From contig JAQGHW010000097.1 in assembly GCA_028291505.1 (NCBI GenBank), forward strand, positions 1-33,623: a stretch of DNA of 33,623 nt, read 5' to 3'. Each line of letters opens with the position of its first letter. Within the stretch, counting starts at the first letter, position 1. The position numbers were made by a program, and so were the translations under genes. The stretch is from Rhodopila sp. Its GTDB lineage: Bacteria; Pseudomonadota; Alphaproteobacteria; Acetobacterales; Acetobacteraceae. Below are positions 24,331 through 31,513 of this stretch, in pieces. The notes under the pieces were generated by a model. The model was not told the origin of the DNA, searched no databases, and saw nothing but the letters and a program-made list of their open reading frames with translations.

Positions 24331-25260
24331 CTAGGCCTGGCTCCGAACCGCCGCGGCGCGGCCGGATTCGAACAACTCCTCCAGAAAGGCTTCCTCGCCG
24401 CTAAGCTTGGAGGAGATCGGCAGGTCCAACAGGGCCTCGTCAGCGTGATACGTGCGTAGTTTCACCGATGCTGGCAACGCCGCCAGCTCAGCCGTCAGCA
24501 CGTTCTGGCAGGCGATCTCGTTCAGGCGGTTGGTGATTTCGGTCGGCGTCGTCGGCACGCCGAACCGGTGAGCCGCCTGGGCCCTGACCAGGATCAGTTC
24601 GGCCGGCGGATGTGGGCGCAGCAGCGGCCCCAGCGGCGGATTGCCGGCATACCCGCCATCCCAATAGGCTCGGCCGTTGATCTCCACCGCCGGAAAGACG
24701 AACGGCAGACAGGCCGAGGCGCACAGCACATCCACGTCGATCGAGGCGTTATCGAAGAACGCCGCCTGCCCGGTCACCACGTCGGTAGCCGCGACGGTCA
24801 GCCGTGGTGCGGCGGGATCGGTCAGCAGATGGGGCTCGATCAGATCCTCCAGCAGCGCGCGCATCGGGTTATGGCCGAACGGGTTGATCTGCGCCGGGCT
24901 GAACATTCGCATCGCCATTTCCATGCCCTGCCAGAGCACCGAGTTGGACAGGTCCCAGCCGCCCCAGAGCCAGCGCTCAAGCGGTGCGGCCTGCAGTGGA
25001 CTCAGCGAGTGGGCTTGCGCGACCCGCTGCCAGAGCCGCCGCATGTCGGCTCGTGCCCCGGCGGGGCCGCCCCGCACCAGGCCTTGCGTCACCATCACGC
25101 CGATCATCGCACCGGACGAAACGCCGCAGATCGCGTCGATCCTCTGGCCGTCCTCCAGCAGCCGGTCCACCACGCCCCAGGTGAAGGCGCCGTGGGAGCC
25201 GCCGCCTTGCAGGGCAAGTGCAACTCGATTGTTGGCTGGTTCCGATGGTTTCGCGTTCAT
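24331..25260 (-). CDS. Patatin-like phospholipase
   Basis: The 309-residue protein has the complete patatin active site: the oxyanion loop LALQGGGSHGAF near residue 20, the nucleophile elbow GVSSG in ICGVSSGAMIG, and the catalytic aspartate in DGGYAGNPP. Patatin-like proteins hydrolyse acyl chains of phospholipids or storage lipids; no signal peptide is seen, so action from the cytosol on membranes is likely. The ATG at 25260 gives normal family length; the frame is open far upstream, but that part runs antisense to the frame of the flavoprotein gene and is low complexity. It is the last gene of the operon with the flavoprotein, 26 bases after its stop. Confidence 0.9.
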   Translation of the reverse strand: MNAKPSEPANNRVALALQGGGSHGAFTWGVVDRLLEDGQRIDAICGVSSGAMIGVMVTQGLVRGGPAGARADMRRLWQRVAQAHSLSPLQAAPLERWLWGGWDLSNSVLWQGMEMAMRMFSPAQINPFGHNPMRALLEDLIEPHLLTDPAAPRLTVAATDVVTGQAAFFDNASIDVDVLCASACLPFVFPAVEINGRAYWDGGYAGNPPLGPLLRPHPPAELILVRAQAAHRFGVPTTPTEITNRLNEIACQNVLTAELAALPASVKLRTYHADEALLDLPISSKLSGEEAFLEELFESGRAAAVRSQA

Positions 25261-25286
25261 GGCGGAACGCTGGGCGAAGGCCGGCG

Positions 25287-26699
25287 TCAAGGCAACCGGG
25301 ACAGAAAGCGAACCAGCGCCTTGGTGCGTGCCGAAAAAAGCCGTGGCGCGAAGAAGCTGGCCGCGGCGCGTTTGGCGGCCTCCGAGCGGGTCGGGTACGG
25401 CACGATCAGCCCGGCGAGTGCGGACAGCCTGGCGCGCTGAGCAATGGCAAGGGACCAGTGACTGATCATCTCGCCGGCATGTGGTGCCAGGATGCCGGCG
25501 CCCACGACTCGGTTTCGGCAGACCACCAGCTTGACCAGACCTGCGGTGTCCCGTTCGGCGATGGCGCGGTCGTTGTCGGCCAGTGGCCAGCGCAGTACTT
25601 GCACCGTCAGTCCGGCGGCGACCGCCTCGGCTTCGGTCAGCCCGGTCTGCGCCAGTTCCGGATCGGTGTAGGTGACCCGGGGCAATGCTGCATAATCGAC
25701 CCGGGCCGGCAGCCGGAACAGCACCCGCCGGATGACGACGCCGGCATGATACGATCCGACATGGGTGAACGCCCGTGGCCCGATCCCGGCTGGATCGGCG
25801 ATATCCCCTACGGCGAAGACGCGCTTGTTGGTCAGGCTGCGCAGGCCCCGGTCGGTGGCGATCCCCGCCGGCCCCGCCTGGATGTTGCCGGCCGGCAGGT
25901 CGAGCGCGGCCAGATTGGGTGTCCGACCGGCCGCCACCAGCAGATGCGAGCCCTCGACCCGGGTGCCATCCGCCAGCAACAGGGCCGGTCCTGGTTCGGC
26001 GGCGGTCACCTTGATCCCTTCGCGAAAGACCACGCCCCGAGCGGCCAGGGCCCCGCGAAGCCCTGCGGCCAGCTCCGGGTCTTCCTTTCCGGCGATCCGG
26101 CCGGCCTCGACGACGGTGACCTGGCAGCCCAGACCGGAGAATACGTCCGCCATCTCCAGCCCGATCGGCCCTCCCCCCAGGATCACCAGGTGGTCCGGCC
26201 TTTGTGATAGATCGAATAGGGAATCGTTGGTCCAATAATCCACTCGGTCGAGGCCGGTGATCGCGGGTACCGCCGCCTGGCTGCCGGCGGCGATGACGAA
26301 TCGGCGGGCAGTGATGACGCGCCCATCGACGGAGATGGTGGCCGGATCGGTGAAGCGGGCCTCCCCCCGTAGGACGGTCGCGCCCAGGGCGCGGAAACGC
26401 TGCTCCGAATCGACCGGTGCGAGGGCGGCGATTACCCCTTGCACATGCGACCGCAGCCGATCCCAGTCGATCACCGGATCGTCCGCGATGATGCCGAACC
26501 GCGCGGCCTCACGTATTGCCCGAGCCGTGTGCGCGGCAGCCAAGAGGGCCTTGCTGGGGACGCAGCCGGTGTTCAGGCAGTCGCCGCCCATGCGCCCGCG
26601 CTCGATCAGCGCCACGGAGGCACCAAGCTGGGCCGCCCCGGCCGCGACAGACAGCCCGGCGGCGCCGGCTCCGATGACCGCGACGTCGAAATCAGGCAT
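25287..26699 (-). CDS. Mercuric-reductase-like FAD/NAD(P) disulfide oxidoreductase
   Basis: The 470-residue flavoprotein has the FAD-binding GAGAAG (10-15), the redox disulfide C41-x4-C46 in GGDCLNTGCVPSK, the NAD(P)-binding LGGGPIGLEMA, FAVGDI for the second FAD contact, and the C-terminal dimer interface with HAGEMI. It lacks the extra vicinal cysteine pair of true MerA at the C-terminus, so mercury detoxification is unlikely. Members paired with TVP38-like proteins are common and of unknown physiological substrate. Its ATG overlaps the upstream TVP38-like gene by eight bases, suggesting joint expression. Confidence 0.9.
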   Translation of the reverse strand: MPDFDVAVIGAGAAGLSVAAGAAQLGASVALIERGRMGGDCLNTGCVPSKALLAAAHTARAIREAARFGIIADDPVIDWDRLRSHVQGVIAALAPVDSEQRFRALGATVLRGEARFTDPATISVDGRVITARRFVIAAGSQAAVPAITGLDRVDYWTNDSLFDLSQRPDHLVILGGGPIGLEMADVFSGLGCQVTVVEAGRIAGKEDPELAAGLRGALAARGVVFREGIKVTAAEPGPALLLADGTRVEGSHLLVAAGRTPNLAALDLPAGNIQAGPAGIATDRGLRSLTNKRVFAVGDIADPAGIGPRAFTHVGSYHAGVVIRRVLFRLPARVDYAALPRVTYTDPELAQTGLTEAEAVAAGLTVQVLRWPLADNDRAIAERDTAGLVKLVVCRNRVVGAGILAPHAGEMISHWSLAIAQRARLSALAGLIVPYPTRSEAAKRAAASFFAPRLFSARTKALVRFLSRLP

Positions 26700-27375
26700 G
26701 GGCCCCCGGTCTGCGGCGCAACAGCGCGGGCAGCAGGGACAGGATGGCCAAACCGATCAGGGGCAGCAGAATTCGCGCCGAGAACAGCACCGAAAGGTCG
26801 GGCGTGCGACCCTGGGCCAGGATGGTGCCTACGCCGGCGCCGATCGAGCTCAGCACGAAGCTGGCAGGGGCGATGCCCAGCAATGTCGCGGGCACGAACA
26901 CAGCCAGACGGATGCCGGCCACCGCGGCGGCGAGGTTGACAACCCAGAACGGGAACAGCGGCAACAGCCGGAGCGCCAGCAGATAACTGAACCCATCGCG
27001 ACTCAGTCGGGTCTGGATTTGCTCGGGGATGCGGTGGCGATGCCGGTCCAGGGTCTGCCCGAAAGCTGAGCGGACAATGACCAGCAGGATCGATGCGCCG
27101 ATGGTGGCCCCGGTCACCGTCAGGGCGCATCCGAGAACCGAACCGAACAGCAACCCGCCGGCAACGGTCAGCAGCGCCCCCTGGGGCAAGGACAAGGCCG
27201 CCGTCGCGATATAGGCGGCCACGAACAGCAGGGCCGATCCGACCGGGTGGACGCCGATCCAGTCGGCCAGCTGACCCTGGTGGCGCGCCAGGCTGTCCCA
27301 ACTGAGCCCGCGCAACAGGATGAACCCCGCCGCGGCAAGAACGACGAGGACCAAAAAAGGCAGCAAACGACGCAT
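26692..27375 (-). CDS. TVP38/TMEM64-family (VTT domain) membrane protein
   Basis: The 227-residue protein has several hydrophobic segments and the VTT/DedA-like core: ALSLPQGALLTVAGGLLFG, ATIGASILLVIVRSAFG, and RLLPLFPFWVVNLAAAVAGI with the re-entrant-loop proline and arginine. VTT proteins are now linked with lipid scrambling or small-molecule transport. Co-encoding with a mercuric-reductase-like flavoprotein is a recurring bacterial arrangement, so the two may act together on a redox-active or thiol compound. It is the first gene of its operon and divergent from the aldo/keto reductase. Confidence 0.88.
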   Translation of the reverse strand: MRRLLPFLVLVVLAAAGFILLRGLSWDSLARHQGQLADWIGVHPVGSALLFVAAYIATAALSLPQGALLTVAGGLLFGSVLGCALTVTGATIGASILLVIVRSAFGQTLDRHRHRIPEQIQTRLSRDGFSYLLALRLLPLFPFWVVNLAAAVAGIRLAVFVPATLLGIAPASFVLSSIGAGVGTILAQGRTPDLSVLFSARILLPLIGLAILSLLPALLRRRPGAHA

Positions 27376-27479
27376 AGCAGGACAATGGGGCCGCGCCGTC
27401 CCGTTGTCGCGTGAAAATCCGCCGAATTATGCCATTGACGCAGGCATTTGTAATCGCGGGATGTTGGGCCGGGCTGGCG

Positions 27480-27500
27480 ATGGCCGATCGGTTCGGCCAT
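27480..27500. promoter_or_regulatory. Palindrome in the divergent TVP38 / aldo-keto reductase promoter region
   Basis: ATGGCCGA (27480-27487), TCGGT, TCGGCCAT (27493-27500) is a perfect 8-base inverted repeat in the 193-base region between divergent genes. It could be a repressor site serving both, or a hairpin in the aldo/keto reductase leader. Confidence 0.45.
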
Positions 27501-27568
27501 TCCTCGGGGTCTGGACCATTCCCTGGTGACCTGCGAATGATCGGAAAAATGACGCTGGAGGTCGCCCC

Positions 27569-28537
27569 ATGAAGCTGCACAAATTCGGCTCGCTGTTTCC
27601 GGTGTCGACGCTGACCCTCGGAGGCGGTGGTCTCGGCATGCTTTGGGGCCAGACGACCTTCGAGGAATGTGTCGCCACCGTCCATGCCGCCGTGGCGGCC
27701 GGGATCAATCTGCTGGACCTCGCCCCTCGGTATGGCGACGGCAAGGCGGAACGGGTGGTCGGCGAAGCGTTCGGCGGGCGCCTGCCGCAAGGCGTGCGCA
27801 TCACCAGCAAGTGCAATCTTGGGAACCCGGATGCGGACCGGGTGGAGCGCGTGCTACGCCAGTCCATCGAAGCCAGCCTGCGGCTGCTGCAACGGGACAA
27901 ACTGGATATTTTCTTCCTGCACTCCAACCTGGTGCCGGACGGGCACCCGATGTGGAACGCGGCGGATGTCAGCCGGTTGACCGCCCTTTCCCTGTTCCGC
28001 TCGCACGTGCGGCCGGCATTCGAGAAGCTGAAGGCCGAGGGGATGATCGGGGCCTGGGGCCTGACCGGAATCGGGCACCCCGACGCGATCATCGAGGTGC
28101 TGGCTGAGGACCCGAAGCCGGCGGCGGTGCAGTGCATCGCCAATCTGCTGGACTCACCCGGTGGGCTGAAATTCTATGACGGACCGGCGAAGCCTCGCGA
28201 CGTCATGGCGGCGGCGCGGGCCAATGGCGTCGGGGTAATGGGCATTCGGGCGGTTCAGGCCGGAGCGCTTACGGCCGCCATCGATCGGGACCTGCCGGCG
28301 GATCATCCCGAGGTCCGCGATTACGGGCTTGCCGCGGGTTTCCGAACACTGTGCGCGGAAATTGGCGAGGACCCGGCGATCGTCGCGCACCGATATGCGC
28401 TGGGTTTGCCGATCGACACGCTGGTTCTGGGGGTCAAGAACCGGGAGGAACTGGCCGGCTGCGTCGCAGCGGCGGAAGCAGGACCGCTGCCCGCCGATCT
28501 GGTTGCCCGCATCGACGCGCGCGTTGATGGAGGGTGA
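27569..28537 (+). CDS. Aldo/keto reductase
   Basis: The 322-residue protein has the family tetrad: D50 and Y55 in LLDLAPRYGDGKAE, K81 in ITSKCNLG and H118 in IFFLHSN. The C-terminal LPIDTLVLGVKNREEL block binds the cofactor phosphate region. Aldo/keto reductases reduce aldehydes and ketones with NADPH. It belongs to the larger dehydrogenase-like subgroup with GlyGly-rich start (TLGGGGLGML). GGAGG lies seven bases before the ATG. It is divergent from the VTT operon and may answer the same signal. Confidence 0.92.
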   Translation: MKLHKFGSLFPVSTLTLGGGGLGMLWGQTTFEECVATVHAAVAAGINLLDLAPRYGDGKAERVVGEAFGGRLPQGVRITSKCNLGNPDADRVERVLRQSIEASLRLLQRDKLDIFFLHSNLVPDGHPMWNAADVSRLTALSLFRSHVRPAFEKLKAEGMIGAWGLTGIGHPDAIIEVLAEDPKPAAVQCIANLLDSPGGLKFYDGPAKPRDVMAAARANGVGVMGIRAVQAGALTAAIDRDLPADHPEVRDYGLAAGFRTLCAEIGEDPAIVAHRYALGLPIDTLVLGVKNREELAGCVAAAEAGPLPADLVARIDARVDGG

Positions 28538-28636
28538 CGACCCACGGGCTTGCGTCGAAGCAAGCCCCGGGTGGCCGGGGTGCCCCTGTAGGACGGCGCG
28601 CGTTCAACCGAGCCGGGTGCAACGAAAGGGACCGAG

Positions 28637-29035
28637 TTATCCCATTCCGTGGGCACCGGATGGAGTGATCTCGTAGATCACTCGCTTGTCCTTTTCGTTG
28701 TGCCAGGGATAGACGTCCTTGCCGAGATACTTCTTCGCCAGGCTGTTGATATGCGCGTCGGCACCTTCGGTGGTTTCGCCGGTAACCGTGCCGCGGATCT
28801 GAATGTAGCGATACGCGTTGTCCGGATCGAGGATCGACACCGCCACCTTTGAACCAACCGACATGTTTCGCGCCTTCACCCGGCCCTTTGCCGTGTTCAC
28901 GCGGAGGCGGTCGTTGGTGTAGTCGAACCACACCGGCGTGACCTGCGGCGAGCCATCCGGCTGCAAGGTCGCGAGATGGGCGAAGGCTTTCTTCTCTGTC
29001 AGCAGATCGAGAAAGCCCGCGGGAATGTCAGCCAT
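28637..29035 (-). CDS. PPOX-class flavin/F420-type split-barrel protein
   Basis: The 132-residue protein matches the pyridoxamine 5'-phosphate oxidase-like split barrel: FAHLATLQPDGSPQVTPVWF, then RVNTAKGRVKARNM and VAVSILDPDNAYRYIQIRGTV. These proteins use FMN or F420 to reduce varied small molecules; Rv2061-type members are the nearest pattern. Since F420 biosynthesis is not general in alphaproteobacteria, FMN is more likely here. Start at 29035 follows AAGGA with eight-base spacing; an upstream ATG at 29095 would give a 20-residue basic tail. Confidence 0.87.
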   Translation of the reverse strand: MADIPAGFLDLLTEKKAFAHLATLQPDGSPQVTPVWFDYTNDRLRVNTAKGRVKARNMSVGSKVAVSILDPDNAYRYIQIRGTVTGETTEGADAHINSLAKKYLGKDVYPWHNEKDKRVIYEITPSGAHGMG

Positions 29036-29110
29036 GCCGGTTGTCCTTATCCTGTTGGCGGACCGTGTACGTGGGTGTGCTCGGCGGTTCGGCAAGCGCC
29101 GATCGGGACG

Positions 29111-30253
29111 TTATCCCAGGGCTCGTTTGGCGACCGACGCGAGATAGCCCGCGGCGGCCGGCAGGATCGCGTCGTTGAAGTCGTAGTTGGCGTTGTGCAG
29201 TTCCCGGCCGCCGTCCGTCGGGCCGTTGCCGATCCATACGAAGGCGCCGGGCCGCTGTTGCAGGTACCAGGCGAAATCCTCGCCGGTCATTGCCGGTGCC
29301 ATGTCGCGGCGCACCGGCAGACCGGCGGCGGCGACTGCCTCGGCTGCCAGGTCGCGTTCGGCGGGGGCGTTCTCGGTCACCGGATTGCCGCGCGGGATCT
29401 GCACATCGATCGAGACGTCGAAGCTGCGCGCGACGCCCTCCGCGATGCGGTGGATCGCCTGCTCGACGTGATCGCGCACTTCGTTGCGCAGCGTGCGCAT
29501 GGTGCCGCGCATGACCGCGTGGCTGGCGATCTGGTTCGCGGCTGACCCGGCCTGCATCGTGGCCATGGTGACCACCGCACTGTCCAGCGGATCGACGGAG
29601 CGGGAGACGATCGACTGGAGGGCGAGCAGCAGATGGGCGGAGGCGATCATCGGGTCGCGGGTCAAATGGGGCAGCGCGGCATGCCCGGCATGGCCGGTGA
29701 TGGTGAAGAAGATCCGGTTGCCGGCGGCCATCACCGGACCGTCGTGGACGGCGACGGTGCCGGCTTCGAGGCCGGGCCAGTTGTGGTAGCCGAAGATGCG
29801 CTCCATCGGGAAACGCTCGAACAATCCGTCGGCGATCATGCTTTTGGCGCCGCCACCGCCTTCCTCGGCTGGCTGGAAGACGAACTGGACGGTGCCGGAC
29901 CAACCCGTGTCGTCGTTCAGGAGGGCGGCGGCACCGAGCAGGGAGGCGGTGTGGCCGTCGTGGCCGCAGGCGTGCATGACGTTCGGGACGGTGGAGGCGT
30001 GGGGGACGCCGCTGGTTTCCAGGATCGGCAGTGCGTCCATGTCGGCCCTCAGGCCGACCGAGCGGTTGGATTGGCCGCGGGTGAGGGTCGCGACGACGCC
30101 GTGGCCGCCGATGTTGGCGGTGAAGGGGATTTTCAGCTCAGTGAGACAGGCCTGGACGAAGGCGGCGGTTTCGCGTTCGTGGAGGGTGAGTTCGGGGTTG
30201 GCGTGCAGGTGGCGGCGCCATCCGGTCAGCCTGTCGTGCAGCGTCTTGTCCAT
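29111..30253 (-). CDS. M20 family amidohydrolase (hippurate hydrolase / aminoacylase-like)
   Basis: The 380-residue protein shows the M20D pattern: RADMDALPI (69-77), HACGHDGH (94-101) with the metal-binding Cys and His, PAEEGGGGA (128-136) with the catalytic Glu pair, and a C-terminal MTGEDFAWYL motif. Such metal-dependent enzymes remove acyl groups from amino acids (hippurate, N-acetyl amino acids, IAA conjugates) or act on dipeptides. The exact substrate is unknown. Only about 75 bases separate it from the PPOX gene downstream on the same strand, so the two may share a transcript. Confidence 0.93.
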   Translation of the reverse strand: MDKTLHDRLTGWRRHLHANPELTLHERETAAFVQACLTELKIPFTANIGGHGVVATLTRGQSNRSVGLRADMDALPILETSGVPHASTVPNVMHACGHDGHTASLLGAAALLNDDTGWSGTVQFVFQPAEEGGGGAKSMIADGLFERFPMERIFGYHNWPGLEAGTVAVHDGPVMAAGNRIFFTITGHAGHAALPHLTRDPMIASAHLLLALQSIVSRSVDPLDSAVVTMATMQAGSAANQIASHAVMRGTMRTLRNEVRDHVEQAIHRIAEGVARSFDVSIDVQIPRGNPVTENAPAERDLAAEAVAAAGLPVRRDMAPAMTGEDFAWYLQQRPGAFVWIGNGPTDGGRELHNANYDFNDAILPAAAGYLASVAKRALG

Positions 30254-30378
30254 GTTGGTTCCGGTCCGTCGCGGGGAGTCTATTGGGTAGCGGGTCGCGG
30301 CGGTCGGGGCAATCGTGGCGACTGAACGTCAAAAGTCACGCAATATCTTCGGCAGGTCTCGCGGGGTGTGAGCACGCG

Positions 30379-30996
30379 TCAGGCGCTGGCTTGGGCGGGC
30401 GTTCGGCTTTGATGGTCCGCGAGGGGTTGGATCGCGGCGATGGCCTGGGCGGCGATCCGGGCTTCGGCGCGTTTGAGGCTGGCGGCGATGCGGATGTCGC
30501 GCTGGCGCTGCTCGTGGGCCTGGGTCCAGGTCAGGTTGTTGGCCTTGGCGGCCGCGGCGACTTTGCGGGTGTCCTGGATCAGGGCGAGGGCTTTATCGAT
30601 TCTCGGTTCGGATTGGTCGGGCTCGGCTTGCTGGGCTTGGATGGGCTGTTGGGGGGCGGTCTGGAGTTGGCCGAGGCGGCGTTCGGCTTTGGCGGATTCC
30701 CGGCTGAGGCTGACGGCGCTGCCTCGGAGGCGGAGGATGCGCGTTAACGACATGTCCGGCGTGGCAGCCTGGGCGAGGGCTTCGAGCGCCTGGAAGCTGA
30801 AGCCGATGATGGCGGCGGCGAGGCGGAGTTCATTGGTGGTTTGCGGATGGTAGGCAGCGAGCATCTGGGCCGCTGCGTGGCGGGCGGCGTTCGTGTTGCC
30901 GTCGGCGCCGGTGAGGAAGAGTGCGGCGAGGCGGGTCAGGACGGTTTCGAGGATGGCGGGTGGGAGGGTTGTTGGAAGGGTTTCGGGATGGGACAT
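30379..30996 (-). CDS. Hypothetical protein, Ala/Gln-rich and helical
   Basis: This 205-residue protein is rich in alanine, glutamine and arginine and predicted largely helical. A central glutamine tract (QLQTAPQQPIQAQQAEPDQ) separates an N-terminal helical part (ILETVLTRLAALFL ... ELRLAAAIIGF) from a charged C-terminal helix (RRDIRIAASLKRAEARIAAQ-type pattern). There is no signal peptide. I do not recognise the family; it resembles short proteins restricted to Acetobacteraceae-like genomes. Codon use is like the neighbours, and AAGG lies before the ATG at 30996, so it is likely real. Confidence 0.7.
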   Translation of the reverse strand: MSHPETLPTTLPPAILETVLTRLAALFLTGADGNTNAARHAAAQMLAAYHPQTTNELRLAAAIIGFSFQALEALAQAATPDMSLTRILRLRGSAVSLSRESAKAERRLGQLQTAPQQPIQAQQAEPDQSEPRIDKALALIQDTRKVAAAAKANNLTWTQAHEQRQRDIRIAASLKRAEARIAAQAIAAIQPLADHQSRTPAQASA

Positions 30997-31276
30997 GGGG
31001 TTGGCCTTGGGGTGGTGTTCGACGTTTGTTCGATGGGGTATAGGGGACTATTCCTTGGAATGCAAGAATAATTTCTTTTGATGCATTGATGGCTGGGACG
31101 GTCCTGCGGCCAGGAGCCGGTAACGATTGGCAAGCAAAGGGGGAATATCTCTCTCTCATTACGAATCCGCGTAGCCCCTTCGCCCCCAAGCGCAAAAGGC
31201 CTGCGGCCTCACGAGATCGGATCGCTGGCACTATAAAGATCGCCGAATGTCGGTTCCGGCATTTGCGTGCGCCGCT
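30997..31276. other. Gene-poor, locally AT-rich intergenic region
   Basis: No convincing gene is seen. The part around 31030-31090 is much richer in A and T than its surroundings. AGGCC/GGCCT with a three-base loop (31197-31209) is a small hairpin. It contains the promoter candidate for the hypothetical gene, listed separately. Confidence 0.5.
31037..31065 (-). promoter_or_regulatory. Candidate promoter of the hypothetical gene 30379-30996
   Basis: On the minus strand TTGCAT (31065-31060) is followed after 17 bases by TATACC (31042-31037), about 40 bases before the ATG at 30996. Matches to the sigma-70 consensus are partial (3/6 and 4/6), but spacing is exact and the region is AT-rich. Confidence 0.4.
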
Positions 31277-31360
31277 TTACTGACGGCGAATTCTAGTGGC
31301 AACGAGGCCGGGGATCACCGCCGCGACGACGGCCGGTCGGATGAGAGAGGTCAGGTCCAT
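31277..31360 (-). CDS. Candidate 27-residue membrane peptide
   Basis: ATG (31360-31358) is preceded on the minus strand by AAAGGG with seven-base spacing and opens a frame of 27 codons ending in TAA. The peptide has a polar start (MDLTSLIR), a hydrophobic centre (PAVVAAVIPGLVA) and a basic end (TRIRRQ), as in small single-span inner-membrane proteins. Codon third positions are GC-rich like the neighbouring genes. No family is recognised. It is divergent from the peroxidase gene and shares its control region. Confidence 0.4.
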   Translation of the reverse strand: MDLTSLIRPAVVAAVIPGLVATRIRRQ

Positions 31361-31388
31361 GCGCGACCCTTTCTCAAGCTGTGATCTA

Positions 31389-31409
31389 GTTCATATCGTG
31401 AATGTGAAC
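31389..31409. promoter_or_regulatory. Palindromic element upstream of the peroxidase
   Basis: GTTCA (31389-31393) and TGAAC (31405-31409) form an inverted repeat, and within it TTCA-TATCG-TGAA (31390-31402) forms a second one. The element sits between the candidate small ORF and the peroxidase gene, suitable for a repressor. No clear -35/-10 pair was found with it. Confidence 0.35.
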
Positions 31410-31513
31410 TTTGGGTAATGCTCCTGTAGTCATTAGCTGATGCGCTCGTTAGGTGTGATTTGGCAAAGTGTCAGGAACGGAGCGCAAATCAGCGCACGAT
31501 GGGGGAAGAAATC

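Noticed and set aside
25261-26235. N-terminal extension of the patatin-like frame
   Set aside because: This part overlaps the flavoprotein in another frame of the same strand and is Arg/Gly-rich without any domain. The ATG at 25260 gives normal patatin length.
25287-26699. True mercuric reductase (merA)
   Set aside because: The C-terminal vicinal cysteine pair and any mer operon partner (merR, merT, merP) are absent.
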